This document shows positions 32,601 through 41,539 of a stretch of 64,000 nucleotides of DNA, in pieces (within the stretch, counting starts at the first letter, position 1; every line of letters begins with the position of its first letter). The position numbers were made by a program, and so were the translations under genes. The DNA lies in assembly GCA_003427395.1 (NCBI GenBank), contig BFEA01000199.1, forward strand, positions 2,006,752 through 2,070,751. Direction: 5' to 3'. The DNA is from Chara braunii (Eukaryota > Streptophyta > Charophyceae > Charales > Characeae). The notes below the pieces were generated by a model. The model worked only from the letters and a program-made list of their open reading frames with translations, searched no databases and was not told the DNA's origin.

Positions 32601-32739
32601 ACGACAATTTGAGGATGTGTTTTTTGATAAAGTGTTGAAGAAATTTTCGGATAAATTTGGGGGTGTTTGGCAAAACTGGGTTGATTGTCTGACGGGATGG
32701 GACAAGTTATCCTCTGTTGTTGATATGTGTCGAAAATAG
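29660..32739 (+). pseudogene. ORF2 of the Penelope-like element: GIY-YIG, CxC linker, RT
   Basis: A 906-codon frame (29660-32380) continues in a shifted frame to 32739. Residues about 108-195 form a GIY-YIG nuclease: LVYVLI, LYVGST, a downstream Arg (TRWCEH), LEKNIIGN and VNPHLN. No CCHH cysteines lie between GIY and YIG. A linker with the motif CTC (near residue 460, GACTCVDLEAAFPRVAGH) follows. The RT comes after residue about 620, with KHKDVAKWRPIRPTFSEL, AAYDIKEMFCNLPHS (catalytic Asp), SIPMGKPSSLALACLL and the box LRLVDDVSIFAKY. The last resembles the LRLVDD box of telomerase RT. Expected activity is target-primed reverse transcription in the nucleus. The 3' part is disrupted by a local templated rearrangement (32366-32502), after which the frame resumes with KFQNLHDACSYTSKQQKMAV. 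One stop/frameshift there is the only obvious lesion. Confidence 0.9.
32366..32502 (+). repeat. templated micro-rearrangement inside ORF2
   Basis: A 29-nt block beginning GCTCGTATACTAGCAAGCAA occurs at 32368-32396 and again at 32474-32502. A 24-nt block beginning ACAGTTCGAGGGCTAAGGCC occurs at 32208-32231 and is copied at 32407-32430. GCATGATGC also appears twice. The middle of this interval is filler copied from nearby sequence, as in template switching or repair synthesis, and it breaks the frame. Confidence 0.85.
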
Positions 32740-32821
32740 CAGGGGGCAAAAAAGGGTGATGGACTCTGGACTAGGAAGGGCCTCCCTTTTGGGCCCTGTA
32801 GTGTTGTGGCTGGACACGGGA
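32740..32821 (+). other. spacer between ORF2 and right pLTR
   Basis: Eighty-two bases with a short GGGCCTCCC...GGGCCC stretch. No polyadenylation signal was recognised. Confidence 0.5.
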
Positions 32822-33376
32822 CTATCGTAGAGTATGACTGGTTGTAGCTGATAGGTGGGCCTCCAACGAGGCTTGCTTCTGACCAGCCTGATAAAAAAAG
32901 GTTGTTATTCTTTCGGCCGGTCCGGTCGGGATCGTGTCTTGGAGTTGACGATTGAAACCCCCCGTAGGATGTAGGCCGATCGACTGAAGTAGGGTACTTA
33001 TACGGTCAACCACACTAGTTTTGTAGTCCGTGACGCATCATGACCCCTGATGAGTTCGACACTGGCAGCCGAACGAAACATGTCGAGTCCCTCGCCAGAT
33101 GCTCGGCTTGGTCTTCATGTTCTGGTGTGTTGTCGCCACCTTTCAGTTCGGGCTGATGGGATGTGCTTCATGTTTTTCGTAATCCCATTCCGTCGCGTTC
33201 GGGTTTATTGCACCGTGTGTTGATTTGTCTTTACCTATTCCTTTCTCTCTCCCCTCTTCTCCTTTTCTCTCTCTCTCTCACTCTTCTCTCTCCCTACTCT
33301 CTCTCGCCAGTCTCTGTGTCGTTGATTGGCTATCTTCTTGATGCTTGTTGGGATCTATGAAGTTTACTTCAACCAT
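32822..33376 (+). repeat. right pseudo-LTR of the Penelope-like element
   Basis: The direct copy of 27497-28050. It starts CTATCGTAGAGTATGACTGG and ends GAAGTTTACTTCAACCAT, directly followed by LINE sequence. Confidence 0.9.
33042..33089 (+). ncRNA. minimal type I hammerhead ribozyme in right pLTR
   Basis: CTGATGA is at 33047-33053. Stem II is GTTCGAC/GCCGAAC with one mismatch around ACTGGCA. GAAA is 33075-33078 and stem III ACATGT is 33078-33083, with C33084 the cleavage nucleotide. Stem I pairs GACCC (33042-33046) with GAGTC (33085-33089), with one mismatch at the second position. The damage differs from that of the left copy. Confidence 0.8.
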
Positions 33377-33709
33377 GTCCAGTATCCCATTGGATCAGAC
33401 TTAAAGTTATGTATGTGGTTCTCTAGTTTTTTTATGAATTAGTATTATAGTACCACCTTTGGAGCCCCGGGTCGGGACCCAGGACTGTGGACCTCTCCAC
33501 CATGTGTGCATGGAGGCCAGCCTGTCGTTTGACAACTTGGTCTCTTGCAACATGATTATGGACACTCGTTGGGAGTGAATCCAACTCTTCGGTCGTGCTC
33601 TTTTATGTTTCCCATTATTGTCTACTAGGCCGCGTATGTTCCAGGAGGCTACACTTAGCCTACTGTCCATCCTCGGCATCCGCATGCGCCTTAGGGTGGA
33701 TAAACGCAT
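33377..33709 (-). pseudogene. second LINE, N-terminal half of the APE-type endonuclease
   Basis: It starts at 33709 (MRLSTLRRMRMPRMDSRL) with the canonical SVASWNIRGL motif (metal-binding Asn), IIMLQETKLS (catalytic Glu) and TWWRGPQSWVPTRGSKGGTI. It then runs into stops and the Penelope-like insertion. The continuation is 27035-27496. WWRG and KGG blocks like those of the LINE at 14.4-17.2 kb show that the two belong to one L1-like lineage. Confidence 0.85.
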
Positions 33710-34088
33710 TCAATTCCTGGGGGTGCATGAGGTTGGTGGTATCCCAAGGGAACTTCATCGACTCCAGGATGTATCTGGAAAAGATGGAACGTTCCTTGGG
33801 GACATTGGCGTCAATATCTGCTAAAATGTCACCCTTGATGCCGTCTCTCAGGGTAGGATATAATTTCTTCTTTTTATTGCCCTTCTTAAACCAGGCTGTG
33901 GGGGCCCAGAACAGACCCTCGTCCGCAATTTGAGGGTCCACACTAGGTGCCAAAGCAGCTTCCAGACAGCACAACATGATTGGATGGGTCTTTCCGGAGT
34001 GACCCTGACTGTAGATAGAAGAACAGGGTAGAGACGGGATTGGGCGCACAAAGTACTTTTCGTGCAGTGTTTTCCTAGCAAACTGCAA
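33660..34088 (-). pseudogene. open frame at the ORF1/ORF2 junction of the second LINE
   Basis: A 142-codon minus-strand frame (with PSVDPQIADEGLFWAPTAWF and TTNLMHPQELNAFIHPKAHA) overlaps the endonuclease start in another phase. It belongs to the LINE by strand and position. I do not recognise a domain. Confidence 0.4.
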
Positions 34089-34644
34089 GAATGTGTTTGG
34101 GTGTGGAAAGGAGTTGGAGGAGAGGGAGGGAAGAAACAGGTTGTTGCCGTCCTTCTTCTACAGAAGAAGCGTCGTACGCTGATTGCTTTGTTTGAAGATG
34201 AGTGGTGTGAGTACAAAGGGAGTATCGTGCTGTGTCATGGGGGTGACAGGTCCCACCCACGAGGAGAGGGGAGTCCCAGGTTGAAGCGCATTTGTCATCA
34301 TGATATCCTTTGTTTTCATTTTCTTGGGGAGTTGTTTTGTTGTCAAGGTGTTACGTGTTCCACCCTGTGTAAGTGCAACACACTAAGATGGGGAACCGGT
34401 ATCTGCCCTAGAGGGTGATGGGCCTTACTGCTTGCGCAGCCCTTGAGTTGGATCTTGCCGAATCTCTTCCCCCACCGCTTTGATAGGCAAGAGGCATCTC
34501 CCCCCTGGTACCAACAACAGTTGAGGGGGTAATGTTCCCACTGGGTGGTGTTCACCTCCGTAAATATTCAGGCTTGGGCGACCAATCGCAGTTGTGTCTA
34601 TGGAGCGTCATTCCAGTTTGCCATGTGAGGGGCTCTTGGCCTTT

Positions 34645-35750
34645 TCAGGTGTGTGAGGGTCTGCACCGCCCCATCCAAAAGACATGGCATGAGTTGGGAC
34701 TCGGGGAGGTGGATCTTGTTCCCATCGGGAATTGGGTCTTTTCGTCAAGAGGATTCCTCCCTAAACGAGGGGTCTTCCCATACGCTTTTAGCTTTGGTGA
34801 AGATGGGTGGGATACCCCTGGGCCCAGATGAGTTGGGCTGTGTAGATTGTGAGTTGTTCCGTTGTCTGTTGTCTTAGTCAGTTCTGCAATTTTTCGTTTC
34901 ATGACCGTTTCTGAAACATTTGTAACAGAATGGGCAGTTTTCCGATTTATGTCCATGCCTGTTACATTTGGAGCACCATGGTGTGTTCGAGTTGATAAGG
35001 TCCGCCATGAGGTATTCTTGTTCGGTCCATACCTTGAGGCGTGACCTACACATCTCTTTTGTACTGGGAGTTGGTATTTTAGATTTCTCAATTTGGAATC
35101 TTTGGGATCGCCAATTGGATCGAATTCCTTAATAACTTTTTCCATAGTAGATGCAATACCAGTTTTGATGAACATTGAAGCTGCAATGGGAAAGCGCATA
35201 ACCATGACCAAAAATATATATTTTTTATTTTCTTCCTTTTTTTTCTGCCACGCCACACGCGGAAGTCAGGGGCGAAAATAAACAAAATTCATTTTGGATC
35301 CTTCTTTGAAGCTCATTTCCTTTTTGACATTCAACAACCATTTTGCTGCTTTGAGTTTTTTTGCAATGTAGGTCATTTAGCCTCTGCCTTCCATGTGAGC
35401 AACGCCCTTTTGTAAGATCAGTTCTTCTTATGATAAAACGGATTCCTCAAGATATATGATAAAGCCGACTTTCTTATCATTAGACAACTTTTTGGTCTCT
35501 CCTTGAAAGACTATCGCGACCGTCATTTTCTTGAGGAAGGCATTTTGGATTTGTTGTATGTTTTCATTAGCCTGATTTCAATGCAATCGTCTTCTTCATT
35601 GACTGTGGTTTCCACGTACTCAGAGACATCCTGAGACACATGACCCAAAAACCAACCTGCAGTTATTCCCGTTAGTTTCTGTAATTCATCAGCGTCCATG
35701 TACATCTCAGGGGAATTGGCGCCAGAGGTGATGGTTCCGTTGTTCGCCAT
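34645..35750 (-). pseudogene. second LINE ORF1 with two CCHC zinc knuckles
   Basis: It begins at 35750 (MANNGTITSGANSPEMYMDA) and is broken over two or three frames. Two adjacent retroviral-type zinc knuckles are clear: CSKCNRHGHKSENC (34934-34975) and CYKCFRNGHETKNC (34886-34926). Upstream, MEKVIKEFDPIGDPKDSKLR and KYQLPVQKR occupy the position of the RNA-binding core. This is the nucleic-acid-binding ORF1 of the LINE whose endonuclease and RT follow at lower coordinates. It is inactive. Confidence 0.7.
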
Positions 35751-35759
35751 CTCGTGTTC

Positions 35760-36313
35760 GTTTAGAAAAAGCTGAGCGAGGTTAGTTGCTGACGAAGTTG
35801 GTAGGTAGAAACTGTAACTGGGGGGGTGAGAATCAAAAGCAGTATCAGGATTTGGGGAGAGGGTTGGGTAATCGAGATTATGCGTGAAGCGGGTTGGGGG
35901 AGAGAGTTAGTGTTGTATAGGGGGAGTATGGTTAATGTTAGTAGAGGGATTACTTGACGATGGTAAGGTGGAGATGAGTGGGATGTGTCCACCACTGTGA
36001 GGGGGGGAAGGGGGGCGATGATGGTGAGGAAGCGGACGAGCCGGCGGGAAAGGTCGCAGTGGGGGAGGGGAATGAGTAGAGTGTGCCTTGATTCGGGACA
36101 CAACTGGTGAGGGGGCGAGGTGTGGTCACGAGAAGCCACAATGGGAGAGCGAAGTGGCACGTGGGGGGGACTGGGCAGGGATTAATAGTACTGAAAGGTT
36201 GTATAAGGGAAGGAGGGCGCGACGGGGATGGGGAGGCAGATAAACTGAAGGCAGGGGTCGCAGTGGGGGGAAAAAGACTAGTATAGTCAGGGGCCAAAGT
36301 ACGGCAAGATGCC
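35760..36313. other. 5' leader of the second LINE, G-rich
   Basis: The plus strand is strongly G-rich with GGGG runs (35821-36275). On the LINE's strand it is C-rich and open in several frames, which is a composition effect. It probably includes the LINE 5' UTR. Confidence 0.45.
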
Positions 36314-36844
36314 TTGTTGATCTCCCTACTCTCACAGATCAAGCGGACACTACGTTCAGATATAACAGCGGAAAAAAAAAAAAAAAATGGAACGCCAGGT
36401 GATGTGCCGAGGTGCGGTCTAACGATGAAGATAGCAGGAGAATGGACTAGCGTGTGGGATTGGACTTTGAGTCGGGATGGGGGGACTAAAGTATCGGATA
36501 CGGCTAAGAGGAGTATGAGTGTTGGGATAGGAGAGAGTTTGCACGAAAAGGGGGTTCAGGGGGCGGGGGAGGCGATGTGTCCGGATGACTTTCCGGGCAA
36601 AGTGCTGAAGAAAGACCTCGTGAGGATGGGGCTGAGTTTATGTGAGAACAGGGAGAAGAGAACAATCGGGAAATGGGAGAGGGGGTTGGGTGGAAAGGAC
36701 CTAGAAATGGCTAAGTGCAAGATCAGTAGAAAACCATCGGGTGCAGATTTGAAGAGGTCGGGAGGGATGCAGATGGGATTAGGGGAGAAAGGCTTCGAGA
36801 TGGCTGAGTACGACGTCTGTAGGCGCTATAAGAGGAAAAGGTAA
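36314..36844 (+). other. open frame of uncertain status with an internal repeat
   Basis: A 176-codon frame of purine-rich sequence. It contains two related segments (GLGGKDLEMAKCKIS and GLGEKGFEMAEYDVC) about 35 residues apart, so the DNA has a local repeat of about 105 bp. No domain is recognised. It is followed by a hairpin with 9-bp GC arms (CAGGCGGCC, 36855-36863 and 36874-36882). It may be non-coding. Confidence 0.25.
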
Positions 36845-36882
36845 GTAACGTTGTCAGGCGGCCACAAGTGATGGGCCGCCTG

Positions 36883-37680
36883 AAATCCGCGGCTTTGTGA
36901 CTTAGGCTCAAGGACAAGTCCGTGTTTTAACGGTACTCTGGTTTGACCAGGCAGCAGAAATTAGGGGGGCTCAGGGCACCCCCGATTTTGGGCGCACTGA
37001 ACCATACGAGTAACCCTCAAAGATGGCGAGATGGGTGGCCGCACTCGGCACATCTAGGGACCGTCATATCCGGCCGTTCAGAGGGTTGGACCCGGATTGG
37101 CCTGCCGCGGAGAGGCATCGCGGGAACTGATCTCCCCACAACGTTTTTGCAGCATACGACCGGGGTCGGAATGGGGCCTCAAATTTTTGTCTATTTTAGT
37201 ACCATAATTAAAGATGGGGAAAAGGGATAAAGACCAGTAGGGGAGAAAAAAAAATAATAATATCCCTTAATTTCTTTATTTTTCACGGCATTTAATTCTA
37301 GGGGGAATACCCTTGTTATTTTATGTTCCCGGCAATGAAATTAAAAACATAGAAAAAGTTTTAAAAAAAAAATGGTAAGAGAGAAAAGAAACAAAAGGAA
37401 TTCGGCCATTTATTTAAACTTTCTCGAAATTTAATTTTGGGGAATTTACGGTTAATTTACTATTTCCGGCAATAGAATTAAGGAAAAGGAAGAATGATTA
37501 AAAAGGATGAAAGGGACGGGAACCCATGACTATTGGGAGATTGACCTAATTTCGCCTTGATTACCCGCCATCAGCTCTGACCCCGGATTGATAATTTTCC
37601 CCGGAATCTAACAGTTTTCACTGTTGCCGATGGTCGAGGTTCCCTGCGTCGCTTTCCCTGGTTTGCTTGATTACTAACAT
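36883..37680. other. no gene recognised
   Basis: Mixed sequence, becoming AT-rich at 37230-37500 with A-runs. Confidence 0.4.
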
Positions 37681-37879
37681 TACCGCAGTTGGGATGTTAT
37701 GAGAGCGGGAGTCGCATGGACAGCATGGGGTGGTGCTACCTTGGGTCGATAGTATGGTATTTGGCTCGGTACGGATACATGGTTCGGAGAGGTTCGGTAT
37801 TGTTATGAAGTAGCCCCGTCCTACGGTATCCGACGTGCACGTGGTTCAGTATAGGGCCGGCGTCAGTTTGTCTCAGGGT

Positions 37880-38240
37880 TGAGGCCATTACGGTGATTTA
37901 TACTGTAGTGATTTATTTCCAGGTCTGGGACCGCTACAACAGTTGTTTCGGGTTCGACATCAGTTTATTTCGGGCTCGGTCCTACCGTGATGTCTTGTTT
38001 CATCTTCCGCGTCATTACCGTGACTTATTTTCAGGTTTGGGACACTGCGGCGATTTATTACCTGGTCCGCGACCACTGCAGCAGTTTATGTCAGGCTCGA
38101 AACTGTCACGCCGATTTATTTTCAGAGTCGACACCCTCACGGTGGTATGTGTCAGGTACGGCGCCAGCATGGTTCGGAATTGGCACGGCGGCATATTTTC
38201 AGGGTCGGAACTACTGCGGCACTACGACATTTTACGATAT
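37880..38240. repeat. minisatellite, unit about 31 bp
   Basis: Repeated units of the form CGGCGATTTATTTTCAGG followed by YTCGGNACYACTG occur at a 30-31-bp period (clearest at 38018-38215), with one 46-bp unit. Diverged copies extend toward 37690 and 38470. Frames across it are artefacts of the repeat. Confidence 0.8.
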
Positions 38241-39670
38241 TCGACGGGATACAGGTTCAGTATTGGCGCAGCATTTACGTGGTATGATTGACTCAGGTTC
38301 GGATTTGGTTCGGCATTGGCACGGTGCGGAAGGTTTCGGTGTTGGAACTTCCTGGAGCTGTACCCCAGTCCGGTTTCAGGCTGCCGCAGTTCACACTGGT
38401 AATTTTCAGTCCCGGTATTGCTAAGGAACCAGTACGGCGATGGTACGGTACTTGCTTCATCGTACGGTGTTCATCATTGGGCTAGTATGACTACTGGTTT
38501 TAGAACAGTCCGAAATGTTAAGTTGGGACAAGCACGGTGCAGAGGGATGGGCATGCCACGGTACACTGCAGATCTGATAACTGGCGCGACCAGTTTTGAC
38601 ACGAGTACTCTGATGCCTGGATTGGGGCTGCTGGACTGGTTAGGGGCTGCTGGAGGCCACCACACTTATGTACTGGGACTGCAGTCGGTCCTAGTTCTTG
38701 GCGCCTTCGATTTGGGCCGACTCCAAAAAACTGGCCCTGAGGCAATTGTGTACCGCTGACAAGGACAAGGTCAGTCTTCAGCGGGAAAGGGGGCTGGCTG
38801 GACTTTTTTTTGCTGGTAGAGGCTCCCTGTTCCGAGGCCATATAGGACCACTCTGCGACCGTGGAGGGGGTGTGGAGAAGAGCGCTGGAGGACGGGTGTC
38901 AGGCGTTCGCCGTCCTCAGATGCAGTTGGCGTTCAGTGTAAGTACGGGAAGTCCGGTGGGGACAGGGACAGTTGGTCTACATCGGAGTGTGTGCAAAGTG
39001 TACCCGCGAGCGGGGGAGATTTTTTTGGGGAGAACTCGGGGACATGCAAAGCGTACTCAGCCCACTGCTGTAACGGAACGCAGCGGCGAGCTGGGAGTGT
39101 GACAGCACGGGGTAGTTACGAGCTGAGGGAGGTGGGCAAGGTGTACCCGACCTCTTTCGTGCATCGAGACAGGAAAGGGGAAAAGTCGTGCCTAGCGTGC
39201 TCAGCAGGGGAGGATAGCACGTTTCAGCCAAGGTGAACAGCGCACCAGGCGTGCCTTGCAACAACTCGATTTGGGAGCGGAGCTGGGTCGACGCGCGTGT
39301 CGTTGGGAGGTTGACCGAGGGTGGAGAGACAGATGCGCGGTGAGGTTCGAGGGGCGCTGGGAGACAGTGAGAGAGATGGCCGCCTGCACCTCGCGCAGCA
39401 ACGCTGGTTGGAACGGGGAGAAGCGAGCACAACATTGGGGGTAAGGAGAGAAAACGAAAGCGACAGAGGACGAGAAGAGAGGAAAGAGTTAAGGGGACGC
39501 GTCAACGAGCACGGTGTGTGCCGCTCGTCAGGGTGCTGACGAGTGCGATCGTCCCTCCCGGTGAGAGTATGGTGGCTGGGCAGGAAGGAAGGCTACAACC
39601 GCATCACCTGTCGAAGCCACCATCGAGTCTCGGGTGAGTTCAAACCGTAACAGCCAACTTCAACTCAGGG
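38241..39670. other. GC-rich non-coding sequence
   Basis: Low-complexity GGTTCGG/CTGCTGG words, then purine-rich sequence (39300-39540). No recognisable gene. Confidence 0.4.
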
Positions 39671-39671
39671 C

Positions 39672-40280
39672 GTGATCATTGAATCCACCCCGAAACACCG
39701 AGCAGAAACAAGCAGATATTAGGCTTGACACGTTGTTGCGACGCTCCTCTAATCATGAGCGTTGAAAACTGCCCGCTGAAGCAGGTCGAACACATCTTGA
39801 TTCTAGGCATGACATGTCTTCACATTTTTGTTAAAGCATGATCTTGAACCTGCCCCGAAAGTGGGGGGGGAAATACGCGCAGACCTTTGAGCTGGGCGCG
39901 GCCGTTTCACATCTCACGCCAATACAGTCATTGCTCTTCGGATCATGATCATTGAATCTGCCCCGAAAGCAGGGCAGATACATGGAGATTTTTGGTTTTT
40001 CTAGCAGCTCCATTGCTCCTCATAACATGAGCCTTGAAACTGCACACGAGAGCGAGACAGATACATGCTGATTTCAGGCTGGGCTTCCCGCTGCATTCTT
40101 CCCAGAACTTCATCGTTGAGTCTGTCCCCGAAAAACGAGGCTGTTACTTACAGATATTTGGGGTGGATGCACCGTTCCGTAGGCCCGGAACTGAGAACAT
40201 TGAGTTCGCTCTCGAAGACAGACTATTGCATCGCAACCGAGTGCTGTTCAGTACACCGAAGCGGTGCAGGCGGGGGTGAA
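39672..40280. repeat. diverged tandem array, unit about 83 bp
   Basis: Units start near 39672, 39757, 39839, 39945, 40028, 40110 and 40195. Each begins with TGATCATTGAAxCTGCCCCG-like sequence, then CAGATA and a variable end. One copy (39945) has perfect ATCTGCCC/GGGCAGAT arms. One unit is lengthened to 106 bp. Confidence 0.7.
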
Positions 40281-40883
40281 ACTGTGACGGAGTCGAACAG
40301 AAGGCACGTGCGGGCTTAGGACATTGAAGACCAACTTGGTCTCAAAGTTTGGACGGGTATTGGCCAGCTCGCTGGAATACCCTCGAACCATTGGAGACGG
40401 GCTGAGCCTGGCAGGGCCATCCTGAAACGGGCTGAAACAGTCCGCTCGTCCCAGACTTCTCTGATTAGGATTGCTGATTCCGGGCTTGAACGCGGGTCCA
40501 CCACACGCAAGGTTTTGGGCTAAGCACGCCTATCTCAGACTTCGAGAATCAAGATCATCAAGTTGCTCCTAGAAGCGTGTGCATTACAATTGGGAATCAT
40601 TCTGCTTGCCAAGCTGGGATGAACAGATACAGTCCCCACACCCTGCAGGTAATTAAGCGTATCTGGGAAGTGAGAAGCAGAGAGGGAGAGATAGGTTAGT
40701 GAGAAAGAGCAAATAGAGTGGGAGCGAGAACAACGAGAGAGTGGGGACAGCGAGAGGGTGATCATAAGGGGAGCGTGTGTAACCGTGTGCGAGGGGGATG
40801 AAGATGAAACGGCTAATCGGGCTCTCGCAATGCTCGCTGATGCAATGGAGGACCTACCGCCACTCTGTTGATCGGGTGCTGAT

Positions 40884-41240
40884 TGTGCAACACCGCGAAC
40901 TTACCTGCGTTCTATTGACTGTGCAGTAACTGTGAAATGTGCGATGAATCCTGAAACGATGATCTGTCTCTTTTGTGCAACATGGTGAACTTACCTGCGC
41001 TCTGTTGACTGAGCAGTAACCGTGAAATGTGTGATGAGTCCTGAAACGATGATCCGTCTCTTTTGTGCAACATGGTGAACTTACCCGCGTTCTGTTGACT
41101 GAGCAGCAGCTGTGAAATGTGTGATGAGTCTTGAATCGATGATCTGTCTCTTTATGCAATATAGTGTACTTACCTGCGCTCTCTTGACTGAGCAGAAACA
41201 GCGAAATGTGTGACGAGTCTTGGAAAGTTGTACCGTTCCA
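40884..41240. repeat. 90-bp tandem repeat, 4 copies
   Basis: Units start at 40884, 40974, 41064 and about 41154. They carry TGTGCAACATGGTGAACTTA, TTGACTGAGCAG, GTGAAATGTG, TGATGAGTC and GATGATCTGTCTCTTT. They are much less diverged than the neighbouring 83-bp array. They lie just upstream of the gypsy-like element's LTR end and may belong to its LTR. Confidence 0.9.
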
Positions 41241-41453
41241 TTTGCACTTTATGGCGAGCTCAACCTTGCTCCGTGGGCTGAACCACGGGATACTTATTGC
41301 GTAACAGGGTTGGAATGAAGTCCTCATGCTCTCGCTCGCGGTGACTAGTTTATCTGCGTTAGCCGGGGTGTCTCACTACCTATGAGCGGGAAAGGCTCTG
41401 AGACCGCTCCTCGCCTGCTGGCCGCCGAGGACCTCGGAAGCGGGCGCGTCGAG

Positions 41454-41519
41454 TGACAGGCAGCGCTGCCCTTGGCTTCGGCGAATAGTAGGCAACCCCT
41501 CCCCGGGTTTCCTCACAAC
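41454..41519 (+). repeat. LTR-end sequence, 5' copy
   Basis: A 66-bp block, TGACAGG...CCTCACAAC, recurs at 52020-52085 with about four mismatches. It lies directly before a primer-binding site, as an LTR 3' end should. Whether the whole LTR is this short or longer, with the 3' copy truncated, cannot be decided here. Confidence 0.7.
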
Positions 41520-41521
41520 TT

Positions 41522-41539
41522 TGGCGTCGTTGCCGAGGA
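41522..41539 (+). promoter_or_regulatory. primer-binding site, tRNA-Asp type
   Basis: TGGCGTCGTTGCCGAGGA lies 2 nt after the LTR end. It differs at two positions from TGGCGCCGTTGCCGGGGA, the common plant gypsy primer site complementary to the 3' end of tRNA-Asp. Both differences are transitions. Confidence 0.75.

Larger units (their letters stand above)
27497..33376 (+). mobile_element. Penelope-like retroelement with N-terminal GIY-YIG (Chlamys-type), nested in a LINE
   Basis: A 5.9-kb unit lies in the plus direction: left pseudo-LTR (27497-28050), ORF1 (28179-29636), ORF2 (29660-32739) and right pseudo-LTR (32822-33376). ORF2 has the permuted order GIY-YIG, CxC linker, RT, described for the Naiad/Chlamys Penelope-like elements. 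The absence of a CCHH motif in the nuclease and the green-lineage host fit Chlamys. It interrupts a minus-strand LINE inside its endonuclease domain. Both repeats contain a hammerhead ribozyme. The copy is inactive (two stops in ORF1, a rearranged ORF2 3' part) but otherwise well preserved. Confidence 0.85.
27492..33380. other. possible 6-bp target-site duplication ATGTCC
   Basis: ATGTCC stands at 27492-27497 and again at 33375-33380, at the two junctions between the Penelope-like element and the LINE. The short length and overlap with the element ends leave the exact boundary ambiguous. Confidence 0.5.

Noticed and set aside
37893-38424. Overlapping plus-strand frames of 132 and 145 codons
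   Set aside because: They run through the 31-bp minisatellite; open by repeat phase, not by coding constraint.
41015-41060. Hammerhead-like words (GTGATGAGTCCTGAAAC) in the 90-bp repeats
   Set aside because: The first base of CUGAUGA is wrong and there is no room for stem II between the two boxes, so no ribozyme can form.
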